DNA from: Litorimonas sp965205225
Lineage (GTDB): Bacteria > Pseudomonadota > Alphaproteobacteria > Caulobacterales > Maricaulaceae
Length of the DNA stretch: 64,000 nt
Assembly (NCBI GenBank): GCA_965205225.1
Contig: CBDBFZ010000002.1
Coordinates: 992,001 to 1,056,000 of the forward strand
Reading direction: 5' to 3'
Numbering within the stretch: the first letter of the stretch is position 1; each line of letters begins with the position of its first letter. The notes below the pieces were generated by a model, which saw only the letters and a program-made list of their open reading frames with translations, did not search any database and was not told the DNA's origin. This document shows positions 28,692 through 37,528 of this stretch, one piece after another. The translations under genes were made by a program, and so were the position numbers.

Positions 28692-29243
28692 TCAATCTCT
28701 GACCTTTACCCACGGCACCATGCGTTTCAGCACATCATCGCGATCTGCAAAATGATGCTTCAGCGCCGCACCGATATGCAGAATAATAAGGGCCATAAAG
28801 ACTTTTGCCCCGATTTCATGCAGCATTCGGAAGCGCTCTGCGGTGGCCTTGGCCTCGGGCACACCCGGCATATCGGGCAAAGCTATCAACCCGTACAAAA
28901 CCGTCGGGATCGGCAGTTCGGACGTGCTGACCATCGCCCACCCAAGCAGGGGCATAACGAACATCAGCGTATAGAACGCCCAATGTGTGACGTGGCTGGC
29001 CAGACGCTGCCACCCTAGCATTGCGGCTGGCAGGGGCGGTGGACGATGGGTGAACCGCCAGAGCAGACGAACAACTGACATGACCAAAACTGTTATTCCG
29101 AGGCTCTTATGCCATTGATAGATGGCGAAACGGTTCGGCATCCATTCCTGCGTCATTAACAGGCCAAAGACAATCAGTCCGATAATCAACAGCGCAATCG
29201 TCCAATGCAGGACGATTGCAACTTTGCTGTAGCGAAGAGACAA
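28692..29243 (-). CDS. Cytochrome b561
   Basis: About 183 residues with four transmembrane helices and the b561 signature histidines: VAIVLHWTIAL in helix 1, YQWHKSLGI, SHVTHWAFYTLM and LHEIGAKVFMALIILHIGAALKHHF. It is probably an inner-membrane di-heme electron carrier from quinol. The start is uncertain. A TTG at 29243 gives the usual short N-terminus (LRYSKVAIVLHW); upstream ATGs at 29291, 29294 and 29324 would overlap the yceI-like gene by about 44 to 77 bases. It follows that gene closely, and YceI-b561 pairs are common in proteobacteria. Confidence 0.88.
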   Translation of the reverse strand: MSLRYSKVAIVLHWTIALLIIGLIVFGLLMTQEWMPNRFAIYQWHKSLGITVLVMSVVRLLWRFTHRPPPLPAAMLGWQRLASHVTHWAFYTLMFVMPLLGWAMVSTSELPIPTVLYGLIALPDMPGVPEAKATAERFRMLHEIGAKVFMALIILHIGAALKHHFADRDDVLKRMVPWVKVRD

Positions 29244-29247
29244 AGGC

Positions 29248-29925
29248 CTATTCGTTTTTCTGGAACTCAACTTCCATGACGAGGTCGACATCATCGCCGA
29301 CAGCTGGCGCATAGAGGTCAACACCGAAATCCGATCGTTTCAGTTTGCCCGTACCAGACAAGCCGAACATGTCATTTCCGCTGCGGGACTTTCCGATTTT
29401 ATTGATCGTGCCTTCGAAGCTGACCGTGCGCGTAGTGTCCTTGATGGTCAGGTTCCCTGTAACGACACCGTGTCCGCCGGGGTGAATTTCCACGTTGGTG
29501 CTCTCAAAAGTGATGGCCGGATACGTCTTCACGTCGAAGAAATCCGCACTTTTGAGGTGAGTGTTGAAGGTTTCAACATTGGTGTCGATAGACGCAACTG
29601 GAATGACCACATTGAGCGTTGAATTTTCTGGCGTCTCAGGATCGTAATTGACAGTCGCGTCGAAGTCGCTCCAGCGCAAGATCGGACGGGAATAGCCTTG
29701 GTGATCATAGGAAAACTGGATGTAAGCGTGGCCCATTTCCGCTGTGTATGACCCCGCAGGCAGAGCAGAGAGATCAACGCCCTCACCCATATGTGCCATC
29801 TCGGTCTTTTCAACTTCACCTGCCACGGGCGTCGTAGATTCAACTGCATCTGTCTCGACACGGGGTTCCGCGTCAGTGCAGGCGATGAGCGCCGGTAAGG
29901 CGGCCAGAATAAGTAAATGTCTCAT
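29248..29925 (-). CDS. YceI-family periplasmic lipoprotein
   Basis: 225 residues. The N-terminus MRHLLILAALPALIAC is a lipoprotein signal with a plausible lipobox (ALIAC). The YceI beta-barrel domain spans about residues 55-225: YTAEMGHAYIQFSYDHQGYSR near the start, HLKSADFFDVKTYPAITFES in the middle and KLKRSDFGVDLYAPAVGDDV near the end. Members bind isoprenoids such as quinone precursors, which fits with the b561 gene directly downstream. The start at 29925 follows GGAGAG. It lies just downstream of the selO-like gene. Confidence 0.9.
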   Translation of the reverse strand: MRHLLILAALPALIACTDAEPRVETDAVESTTPVAGEVEKTEMAHMGEGVDLSALPAGSYTAEMGHAYIQFSYDHQGYSRPILRWSDFDATVNYDPETPENSTLNVVIPVASIDTNVETFNTHLKSADFFDVKTYPAITFESTNVEIHPGGHGVVTGNLTIKDTTRTVSFEGTINKIGKSRSGNDMFGLSGTGKLKRSDFGVDLYAPAVGDDVDLVMEVEFQKNE

Positions 29926-29938
29926 AAGTCTCTCCGTT

Positions 29939-31261
29939 TCAGTCACCATAGTTACGGCGATCATATGACGCCAGTTTGTCCAGAAATTGTGACCAGTCGT
30001 CAGTTTCGACGATCGGGGTCCATAGCGCGCCGATTTCATCATATAGAAGGGTTGCGGGGCGCTCTGTGTCCGGGCGCGGTCCCGAAGCCGTCAGTGCCGC
30101 AAATGTGGCCTTCCAGTCTCCCCACACGCTGTCCGGATAGTTCTGAAGCAGCGCGGCAGATTTGCCGCCAGCCCAGTCATGGAAGAAACCCGGCCAGCTG
30201 GCTCGGCTTTTAGCCAGAGCATCGAAGGTCTGTTTGACGAAAGTCGCTCCATCCTTTGGCAGCACGATCTTCAGACGCCGGGCCATGTGTCTGATCAGCG
30301 CAGACTCGTATTGGTTCGCATAATGGCTGAGCGCGTCGATGAGCGCGGCATCCTCTTCTATCAGTGACAGGCTCTGGGCCAACTGCCCTAAATTCCAACC
30401 CATAGCTTCGGGTTGGCGGGCAAATGAATAGAGCCCCGAATGATCGAAATAGGCGGCCGTAAAAGCCGGATCATAATACGGCAGGAAGCGGTAGGGACCA
30501 AAGTCGAAGACCTCACCCGTGATATTCATATTATCTGTGTTCATCACCCCGTGAACAAAACCTGCGGCCATCCAGCTGGCGACAAGATCGGCGCTGCGGA
30601 TTGCAACGGCGCGAAGCAAATCAGCGGGGCGCGTAATGTCAGGATAGAAATGACGCTGACAATATTCGACTAGAGCTTCGAGATTATCCGTCCGACCAAA
30701 AAAGGCCTGCCGCTGAAATGTGCCGAAGCGAATATGGCTATGCTGCAAACGTGTCAGAACGGCAGATCGCGTTGGCGACGGTTCGTCATGGCGCTGTAAC
30801 TCCTCCCCTGTTTCGATCAGGCAAAAGCTGCGGGATGTATTGACTCCAAGATGTTCAAGGTAGCGTGTTGCGAAGACTTCGCGGACACCGCCCAGCAGGG
30901 TCAGACGTCCATCGCCGCGCCGTGAAAACGGCGTCTGGCCTGAGCCCTTGGTTCCGAAGTCCAGCAAACGCCCATTCGCGTCCCGACATTGCGCGTAGAG
31001 AAAGCCGCGCCCATCACCGATCTCGGGATTATAATTCCGGAACTGATGCCCATGATAGCGCAGCGCCAGCGGTTCCTGAAGGGAGCCATCAAACGGTTCA
31101 AACCGGCCATAACGGGCGGTCCAGTCGACATCATCCAGACCGATCTTCCCCGCGCTATGTTCATCCGCATAGCGCAGCTGATGTTGCGGAAACTCCGCCG
31201 GAACGACCGGATCATAAAAGTCGCCACCGAGCTCCGTTATCCCATGCTCGGGTTTGAACAT
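29939..31261 (-). CDS. selO: Protein adenylyltransferase SelO (YdiU/UPF0061), short form
   Basis: 440 residues with a pseudokinase fold. Landmarks: YHGHQFRNYNPEIGDGRGFLYAQ... near residue 70, DFGTKGSGQTPFSRRGDGRLTLLGG..., SHIRFGTFQ, HGVMNTDNMNI (catalytic region) and DFGPYRFLPYYD (metal site). SelO transfers AMP to protein targets in redox stress. The usual length in bacteria is about 480-490, and many SelO proteins end with a conserved redox Cys (or Sec) near the C-terminus. This one stops at DRRNYGD without any Cys there, so the regulatory tail appears absent. It is followed by the yceI-like and b561 genes on the same strand. Confidence 0.9.
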   Translation of the reverse strand: MFKPEHGITELGGDFYDPVVPAEFPQHQLRYADEHSAGKIGLDDVDWTARYGRFEPFDGSLQEPLALRYHGHQFRNYNPEIGDGRGFLYAQCRDANGRLLDFGTKGSGQTPFSRRGDGRLTLLGGVREVFATRYLEHLGVNTSRSFCLIETGEELQRHDEPSPTRSAVLTRLQHSHIRFGTFQRQAFFGRTDNLEALVEYCQRHFYPDITRPADLLRAVAIRSADLVASWMAAGFVHGVMNTDNMNITGEVFDFGPYRFLPYYDPAFTAAYFDHSGLYSFARQPEAMGWNLGQLAQSLSLIEEDAALIDALSHYANQYESALIRHMARRLKIVLPKDGATFVKQTFDALAKSRASWPGFFHDWAGGKSAALLQNYPDSVWGDWKATFAALTASGPRPDTERPATLLYDEIGALWTPIVETDDWSQFLDKLASYDRRNYGD

Positions 31262-31264
31262 CCG

Positions 31265-31900
31265 CTATAGGCCAAGTTCCACGCCGTAATGTGTATGTAC
31301 GGCCTGATACCAGGGTTCCTGACGCATGCGGGTCAGCCACTCCGTTAGAACGGGCGCATAGGAGATATCAATCTGGGCCACATGCTGAGGTTCAAACGCT
31401 GCAACCAGCGCGATATCTGCTAGTGTCAGCCGCTCACCATGCAGATAACCGTCGCCGCTCAGAGCCACTTCAATATGAGGCAGGTTCTCAGACAGAAAAC
31501 GAACGCCCATATCGATTGAGGCCTGATCCGGTTCTGCGCCGACCATCGGCGCGATAAAGCGGTTAAAATTGATCCGCCCGACATTGATGCGGACGTGATG
31601 GACAACAAATTCGACCCACTGATCGATCAATGTTGCTTCGCGCAGATCTTCTGAATAAATGTCTCCGCCCGCCTTACGCGCCAGATAGCGCCCGATGGCA
31701 CTGCTTTCTCCGATCGCCAGATCGCCGTCGACTATCGCTGGAACCCGCCCAAACGGATTGACCTTCAAGTAATTGTCGCTTTTCTGTTCCTGCGTCTGCA
31801 GGTTCACGACCTTGCGCTCATAGTCGAGACTCAAGGCTTCGGCGATAAACACCGGATAGAGCGACGGATTCGACAGCGGGTGATAATAGAGCGTGGTCAT
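31265..31900 (-). CDS. Glutathione S-transferase family protein
   Basis: 211 residues. The N-terminal thioredoxin-like half has LYYHPLSNPSLYPVFIAEAL with Ser/Tyr candidates for glutathione activation, NPFGRVPAIVDGDLAIGESSAIGRYLA (cis-Pro and GSH-binding ES). The helical C-terminal half has GDGYLHGERLTLADIALVAAF (N-capping box). It is about the family length. Substrate unknown. It ends four bases before the selO-like start and probably shares its transcript. Confidence 0.88.
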   Translation of the reverse strand: MTTLYYHPLSNPSLYPVFIAEALSLDYERKVVNLQTQEQKSDNYLKVNPFGRVPAIVDGDLAIGESSAIGRYLARKAGGDIYSEDLREATLIDQWVEFVVHHVRINVGRINFNRFIAPMVGAEPDQASIDMGVRFLSENLPHIEVALSGDGYLHGERLTLADIALVAAFEPQHVAQIDISYAPVLTEWLTRMRQEPWYQAVHTHYGVELGL

Positions 31901-31917
31901 GCGTTCGCTTTCTAGGG

Positions 31918-32844
31918 TTACGGAAGATGCGGAAATTGAAGCCGAAGAAACTCAGCTGCTTCGAGGGGGACGGTATTGGCTTTCGGGAACGCCTTAGCAA
32001 AATTTAGAAAACCATGCGGCATTGTCTTCTCATACCGATGTTCAACCTGGTTGTCGGCTGCTTTCATCTTATCGAAATAAAATTCGCCTTCATCCCGAAG
32101 GGGATCAAGCCCGCAGGTAAGCATCCAAGCGGGCGGCAGGTTTGTGAGATCTTTTTCGAATAGAGGGGACAGTTTCGGGTCTTTTGGATCCGCGCCAGCA
32201 ACATAGTGTTCCTGAATATATTTCAGAGCGACAGGTCCGATTTGCAGCCAGTCCTGCGGGCCTGGATTGGGTGGTTTGATATCCACCAACTGCAGCAATG
32301 GGTAGAACAGGATCTGTGCCTTGATCTGATCGCGGTAGATTTGGGCGATCCACGCCGCTATATTCCCGCCTGCACTATCGCCGCCAATGGCAATATTTTC
32401 GGGATCAATACCGCGTGATTCGCCCCGCCCGGACAAAGCCCAATCAACGACTGTCTTTACATCATCCGGTGCGGCGGGAAATGGATGCGCCGGGGCCAAG
32501 CGGTACTCGACGGAGAGAATCCGGCACAGAGATGCATTCGCCAAACGACGGATAATGCCTTCATGCGTTTCCGTTCCACACGTTACAAACCCGCCGCCAT
32601 GCGCATAGATCAGTGTTGGTCCCAGTTCAGGGACTGAGCCAAACGGTACGAAAAACTTTACTGAGACTCCATTGATTTCGAATTCTTCGGTCAGGCGCAC
32701 TTCGGGACCCGGTGCATCGAAGCGGCGCGTCATGCGGCGGAAATTATCCTGAAACCGATCAAGAAACTGCTCGTCCGGAGTCAGTTTTGAAAACTGTTCC
32801 GATACAGTCTCCGACAGCGACTCGAGAAAGGACTTGGGGGTCAT
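31918..32844 (-). CDS. Alpha/beta hydrolase of the hormone-sensitive lipase family
   Basis: 308 residues from ATG 32844 (MTPKSFLESLSETVS). HSL-family motifs: the oxyanion motif YAHGGGFVTCG, SVEYRLAPAHPFPAAPDDV, the nucleophile in GGDSAGGNIAAW, the acid in TCGLDPLRDEG and the His in MPHGFLNFA. It is probably an esterase acting on short-chain esters; no signal peptide. The open frame extends upstream to 32952 through the end of the DJ-1 pseudogene, but that extension has no family similarity. Confidence 0.9.
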   Translation of the reverse strand: MTPKSFLESLSETVSEQFSKLTPDEQFLDRFQDNFRRMTRRFDAPGPEVRLTEEFEINGVSVKFFVPFGSVPELGPTLIYAHGGGFVTCGTETHEGIIRRLANASLCRILSVEYRLAPAHPFPAAPDDVKTVVDWALSGRGESRGIDPENIAIGGDSAGGNIAAWIAQIYRDQIKAQILFYPLLQLVDIKPPNPGPQDWLQIGPVALKYIQEHYVAGADPKDPKLSPLFEKDLTNLPPAWMLTCGLDPLRDEGEFYFDKMKAADNQVEHRYEKTMPHGFLNFAKAFPKANTVPLEAAEFLRLQFPHLP

Positions 32845-32863
32845 CACAACGTCCAGATAGTGA

Positions 32864-33475
32864 TCAAACGTCCGACGTGTAAGGCGGTACCGAATCATAT
32901 TGCATGGCCCGAGCCACATCCCGTGATATTTGTGGATCGAACCCCTGGCCAACCAGCCAGAGCGACATATCGATCCCGGCTGAAACGCCGGCCACCGTTA
33001 CAACATTCCCATCTCGGACATAGTGCACATCCAGAACCAATCCGCCTTTCAATTCCAACCGTTCGAACTCTTTGAACGTCGTCCAATGCGTTGCAGCCCG
33101 TCAGCCTTTCAGCAGACCGGTTTTGGCGAGAACAAGGGCGTCAGTACAAACGAATGTGACCCGCTCACAACTCGGTGCGATCGGTCAATCCAAACCATAA
33201 TTTCGACATTCTCAATCACTGTGCGCGTGCCCTGCCCACCCGGAACCAATATGACGTCCAGCGCATCCACATCAGTCATGGAAAGATGCGCCCCGACGCG
33301 CATGCCCTTTACGGTCGTGATATCCGCACCATCGCGTGAGATCAGCCTGTTTTGCAGAGGCTCCGTCTGTCCGCGCAGTCTCGCGACTTCATTGACCATC
33401 TGGGAGACTTATCAAGGTCCAAACAAAGTCAAGCTCTTCGACATCGTCGAAAATGAGAATACCAACGCTCTTCAT
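32864..33475 (-). pseudogene. DJ-1/PfpI family gene, frameshifted
   Basis: Pieces in several frames rebuild a DJ-1/PfpI protein: MKSVGILIFDDVEELDFV from ATG 33475, then after a shift MVNEVARLRGQTEP and DVILVPGGQGTR, then after further changes FVCTDALVLAKTGLL and a C-terminus with DGNVVTVAGVSAGIDMSLWL, ending SVPPYTSDV at 32864. At least two frameshifts near 33405 and 33115 break it. Its ATG overlaps the stop of the DUF924 gene (ATGA), so it was once translated in the same operon. Confidence 0.75.
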
Positions 33476-34029
33476 GCGGGGTTGTAACCTCCAACTTCAA
33501 GAAATTTTCGTTCCTCGGATGTGCTCTCGCGCCCCAGGGCATCATTACGATGCGGGAACCGCCCGAACCGTTCGATTACATCTCTATGAGCTTCGGCATG
33601 GCGTAACATGCTGCCGTCATCATTCAATCTTGATCCGGACAGTTCCACGCACCGATTTTGCGCCGTTAGATCTTCAGCATGCATGAACGGCATATAGACA
33701 AAGGGCCGACGGTCTTCAGGAATTTCCATGTCCCATCTGCGATCAACCATGCGGGCCGCAATGGCGCCAGCCCGACCGTCCCATGCAAAGGCCCGGGGCG
33801 AACCGCGGAACATGTTGCGAGGGAACTGGTCCAGAGTAATTATCAACCCCAGCGCACTCTGCGCATCATTTTCCCATGTCGGATGTGGAAATGGTCCTTT
33901 TGCGAGGGTTTCAGCGCCCTGTCCGAACCGCGTCCGAACTTCGGCATCAAACACCGACGTACTGTCAAACCAGTGCACCTTTGCCGTGCCTGAGAACCAG
34001 AAGTCGAGAACGTCTGCTGGCGTCATCAA
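33472..34029 (-). CDS. DUF924 family protein
   Basis: 185 residues. Typical features are VLDFWFSGTAKVHWF at the N-terminus, LGLIITLDQFPRNMFRGSPRAFAWD in the middle and PEDRRPFVYMPFMHAED near residue 108. It is a helical TPR-like family whose biochemical role is not established. The start overlaps the end of the upstream acyl-CoA synthetase gene, and its TGA overlaps the DJ-1 pseudogene ATG, which indicates translational coupling. Confidence 0.9.
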   Translation of the reverse strand: MMTPADVLDFWFSGTAKVHWFDSTSVFDAEVRTRFGQGAETLAKGPFPHPTWENDAQSALGLIITLDQFPRNMFRGSPRAFAWDGRAGAIAARMVDRRWDMEIPEDRRPFVYMPFMHAEDLTAQNRCVELSGSRLNDDGSMLRHAEAHRDVIERFGRFPHRNDALGRESTSEERKFLEVGGYNPA

Positions 34030-35828
34030 AGCTGGATAGTCCCGCCATTAATTTGCTCAAAAACGTCCGCGTCGATGCGTTCATAGGCTTTTGTCTGCGG
34101 ATTGCAGTAATAGACAGGCTCACTGATGCGCGACGGGTCAAAGCCAGCCTTGACTAGATTGGTTTTCTTGAATTTGAACGTCGACGTCGTTTCGGATTCA
34201 CTACTCAGGCGAAGGAAGACCGGACGTGCATAATGCGGGAGTTCCTTGTCCAGATAGGCCTTGAGTTGCTCAAGGTCAGGCGGCGTCTCGGATACAAGCG
34301 CTGCCATACCTGCACGCCCATCATGGCCTGAAACTTCAACCCCATAGACGTTGGCCTGCGTAATGCCTCCGAAGCCCGCCAGAACGCCAGCGACTTCGTT
34401 CGTCGCTACGTTTTCAGCCTTCCACCTGAATGTGTCGCCAACGCGGTCCATGAAATAATAATATCCATGCGCGTCGCGCTTCATCAAATCGCCAGTACGG
34501 AACCAGGCGTCATCCGGCTTGAACACATTGTGCAGGATTTTTTTCTGCGTCGCTTCCTTTGTTTCATAGCCGTCAAAGCGGAAGCGCGGATCATCTTCGC
34601 GAATTTCACCGATGACTTCACCGACCTCATCATCATCGACGCGGACACAGAATCCATCGGACCCACGTGGGTTCTCGCCTGTTTCGACATCGTAGCGAAT
34701 GATATCGATGTTGAATTTCCATTTCAGATAGGACGGAACCCGTCCAACGGCACCAATCGGACCATCCAGATTAATCATGCTGACATTGCCTTCTGTCGAT
34801 CCATAAAATTCAATCACATGCGGAATATTGAAGCGCGTGACAAAGCTCTCCCAGATTTCGGGTCGAAGGCCATTGCCTATAATCCACTGAATTTTGTGAG
34901 CGCGCTCCAGAGGATGCGGCAGGGTCGACAAGAGAAAGCGGCAGAGTTCCCCGACATAGGTGATCATGGTCGCGCCCTGACTCACCGCTTCATCCCAGAA
35001 AGTCGATGCACTGAATTTCGGTCGGATTATACAGGCCCCGCCATTGGAGAAAGCCGCGCCCATCCCGCCCAGACCGCCCGTCGCGTGATAGAGCGGCAGA
35101 ACCAGCATCATCCGGTCCTTGGAACTCGCCTTGGCGCCTGCGCCGAGACCCCTCATATAGTTCTGTGCGCGCACATGGGTAACCTTCGCCGATTTGGGAA
35201 GGCCTGTCGTCCCTGACGTGAACATCTTCATCCCCTGCCCGCCAGCCTTCAGGTCGTCACGAACGGATTTAGCCGGGCGATGCGGAACGATGTCGAGCAG
35301 GACAGCGTCAAATGTCTTCATGCGCCGCTTATGTCCCTTGGGCACATCTCCGAAAGCGGCCCATTCCGTCAGTTCCTCATTCAGATAATCCCGGGCGCTC
35401 TTCCAGCCCTCTATGAGATCGACATCGACGATAATGTGCGACGCATCGCTAATATTGACGCAGTGCGCCAGAGCATTGCCCGAAAGCTGGAAGTTGATCA
35501 GCGCCGGAATAACGCCGCGTTTTGTCAGACCAAACCAAAGCGCCACATATTCAAGACGGTTCCGCGCAAAAATGGCGACCGTATCGCCTTTGACGATCGC
35601 GCTCTCTTCGCACCATCCGGCGACGCGGTTGGCATAATCTTCGGTCTCGTCATAGGTCCATTGACGGTCGTCCTCGATGAAGGCCACGTTGGATCCGAAC
35701 GCATCGACTCGCATTTCCAACTCATCGGCAAGCAAGTGATTGGAATTCGCATCGACCGTTTTGACGGATTTGAGCATGCGCAGCAGGCCGGACACATATT
35801 TCGCTTCGCGCCGCAAAGTTGAGATCAT
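34026..35828 (-). CDS. Long-chain acyl-CoA synthetase (FATP/FadD6-like)
   Basis: 600 residues of the ANL superfamily. The ATP/AMP site is KMFTSGTTGLPKSAKVTH; YGSTEGNVSM is the A5 motif, DDAWFRTGDLMKRDAHGYYYFMDRVGDTFRWKAENVAT holds the A7/A8 hinge region, and FKFKKTNLVKAGFDP near the end carries the family C-terminal pattern. The layout (no long N-terminal extension, FKWKGENV-like hinge) matches the SLC27/FATP-type very-long-chain acyl-CoA synthetases. It activates fatty acids to acyl-CoA with ATP. It is the first gene of the run DUF924, DJ-1, esterase, and a terminator-like hairpin lies upstream at 35885. Confidence 0.92.
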   Translation of the reverse strand: MISTLRREAKYVSGLLRMLKSVKTVDANSNHLLADELEMRVDAFGSNVAFIEDDRQWTYDETEDYANRVAGWCEESAIVKGDTVAIFARNRLEYVALWFGLTKRGVIPALINFQLSGNALAHCVNISDASHIIVDVDLIEGWKSARDYLNEELTEWAAFGDVPKGHKRRMKTFDAVLLDIVPHRPAKSVRDDLKAGGQGMKMFTSGTTGLPKSAKVTHVRAQNYMRGLGAGAKASSKDRMMLVLPLYHATGGLGGMGAAFSNGGACIIRPKFSASTFWDEAVSQGATMITYVGELCRFLLSTLPHPLERAHKIQWIIGNGLRPEIWESFVTRFNIPHVIEFYGSTEGNVSMINLDGPIGAVGRVPSYLKWKFNIDIIRYDVETGENPRGSDGFCVRVDDDEVGEVIGEIREDDPRFRFDGYETKEATQKKILHNVFKPDDAWFRTGDLMKRDAHGYYYFMDRVGDTFRWKAENVATNEVAGVLAGFGGITQANVYGVEVSGHDGRAGMAALVSETPPDLEQLKAYLDKELPHYARPVFLRLSSESETTSTFKFKKTNLVKAGFDPSRISEPVYYCNPQTKAYERIDADVFEQINGGTIQL

Positions 35829-35883
35829 GGATTTACCCGGTCCTTATCTGTTCTAGCGTGTCCTTAGGGCAAGATTCGGTAAA

Positions 35884-35914
35884 GAAAAACCCCGCACGAC
35901 GGCGAGGTTTTTTA
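35884..35914. terminator. Bidirectional rho-independent terminator hairpin
   Basis: AAAAACCCCGC ... GGCGAGGTTTTTT, a stem with A and T runs on either side, placed between the start of the acyl-CoA synthetase gene and the end of the Pro/Arg-rich protein gene (both minus strand). It would terminate transcripts coming from 37452. Confidence 0.7.
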
Positions 35915-36042
35915 TGACTAGCACACGGACAACTCTGGGAGGAAAGTTGTCTTTGCGGGACCCGTAGTGACGTGCGTGGGACACACGCTGACGGGTTCAT
36001 GAACACGCTTGCATGGCGAGTGCCAACTGCAGGACCGACATA

Positions 36043-37452
36043 TCACGGACGCGTCGACGCAATTCGGAACCCTTCAATATAGTTTGGCGGAACATAGAGT
36101 GGCTGCTCGTCATACACCGTCGTCTGTCCCGAGCGCGGATTATAGGTCACGTCGCGCAAAATCAGTGTCATGCCATCGAACCGCGCTGCATCAAGCCGTT
36201 CATTCGGTATGAAAAGGACAAGTTGATCTCGGCGAGCACAATTACGCTCTGAACTGACAATGATTGAATCGCTGCGGCCATCACCCGGAAACATTTGGAA
36301 CTTCTCAATACGGTCTTCCGGCCTATCCAGCCTTGGGCGATCAGGTTTGGGGTTCGTCTCGCGCTTGGGCGGAGCTGGGCGCGGACGGCTTACAGGTGGA
36401 CGCGCGGCGGGTTTGGGGGCGTGTCTTACTGCCCGTGGAGTCACAGGGCGAGCTCCTGGACGGGGTGAAGTTACGTGGCCAATAGACGGACTCGGCGTTC
36501 GGCGACGGACAGTCGGTGCAGGATCACGAGTCTCAGGACGGCGCCTGACTTGATCATCTGGACGTGGTGCCAGTCTATTTGTAGGGCGCACAACCATCTC
36601 AGGCTGCACAGATGGAATCGTCACGGACGGATCGACGCGATACGGTCGACGAGGCCGACGGTCTGGCTTGGGTTTCGTTCCGGCCTTGCGTCCATTCTTG
36701 TAGTAAGTTGATCCCTCACGAGGACGCCCCTGCCCACTATCGTCGACAATCGACGGCAGGCGCGGTGTCGGCGTATCGGTCCCGGGGCGTGGTTTGGGTC
36801 TCGAGCGTGGTCGAGGTCGCGGATAAGTCGGCCCATAGCGGCCATATCCATAGCTGCCATAACCGTAGCCATAATCAAACCCTCTATGCCCGAAATAGAT
36901 CGGCGGAATGCCTGACCGCCCGCCATAGCCCGGACTGTAATAGCGATCATGATGATAGATGGTTTCCGTCACACGCGATGAACATTCCAGTTCATCGCTG
37001 TCGCGGCGCACAATCAGAACCACCTTGCCGTTCAGGAAAACGGCATCGCGCACATGCCCGAAATCGCGATCGCCTGCATCCGTATAGAACAGCTCAATCT
37101 CCAGCAGCGCGCCGTCACTCAGCCGATTATTATTCAGATCCCGAGCCGAGGCGGTGCTGCGCAGATTAACCATCGCCGCAAGCCGGTCATCTTCCTCGAA
37201 CGGATCAAAGGTCGGCGCCACATGCTCCGGTGCTGCAGTGCGCGAATTATACTCGGTTACGACATCCGCCGCGATCTGTTCGGCAGGAATTTCCGGGAAA
37301 GCCAACACGTTCGAACCGTGTTGATAGCTAGCCGATGAATCCGCCGATCCGTAAGACTGCGCGTCTGCGCTGTAGGTCTGTGCCATTACGGCAGAGCTGG
37401 CTGTCAGAAACAGCGCAAGTATCGATAGAACGATAAGTGGTCTATTGTTCAT
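36043..37452 (-). CDS. Exported Pro/Arg-rich hypothetical protein
   Basis: 469 residues that I cannot assign to a named family. The N-terminal signal peptide is MNNRPLIVLSILALFLTASSAVMA. A folded-looking region to about 165 includes NLRSTASARDLNNNRLSDGALLEIELFYTDAGDRD in substance and two Cys later on. Then comes a Gly/Tyr-rich stretch (GYGYGSYGYGRYG), followed by about 170 residues dominated by Pro, Arg and Lys (RPRPRSRPKPRPG and similar), and a folded C-terminus with FQMFPGDGRSDSIIVSSERN and YNPRSGQTTVYDEQPLYVPP. The basic, disordered middle could bind peptidoglycan, polysaccharide or nucleic acid outside the cell. It stands alone with a terminator downstream. Confidence 0.8.
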   Translation of the reverse strand: MNNRPLIVLSILALFLTASSAVMAQTYSADAQSYGSADSSASYQHGSNVLAFPEIPAEQIAADVVTEYNSRTAAPEHVAPTFDPFEEDDRLAAMVNLRSTASARDLNNNRLSDGALLEIELFYTDAGDRDFGHVRDAVFLNGKVVLIVRRDSDELECSSRVTETIYHHDRYYSPGYGGRSGIPPIYFGHRGFDYGYGYGSYGYGRYGPTYPRPRPRSRPKPRPGTDTPTPRLPSIVDDSGQGRPREGSTYYKNGRKAGTKPKPDRRPRRPYRVDPSVTIPSVQPEMVVRPTNRLAPRPDDQVRRRPETRDPAPTVRRRTPSPSIGHVTSPRPGARPVTPRAVRHAPKPAARPPVSRPRPAPPKRETNPKPDRPRLDRPEDRIEKFQMFPGDGRSDSIIVSSERNCARRDQLVLFIPNERLDAARFDGMTLILRDVTYNPRSGQTTVYDEQPLYVPPNYIEGFRIASTRP

Positions 37453-37528
37453 ACCTCTTCCTGCACGACCCTGGCTGAGGGCAAGCTGATCCCAGTATTC
37501 ATCCGCGGTTCATCAATCCGGTTCTGCT

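Noticed and set aside
28504..28713. Minus-strand 69-codon frame with IPGGFEPP
   Set aside because: This peptide is the well-known false translation of the reverse strand of a tRNA 3' end; it confirms the tRNA fragment rather than a gene.
34467..35216. 249-codon plus-strand frame opposite the acyl-CoA synthetase
   Set aside because: Antisense shadow without start context or recognisable domain.
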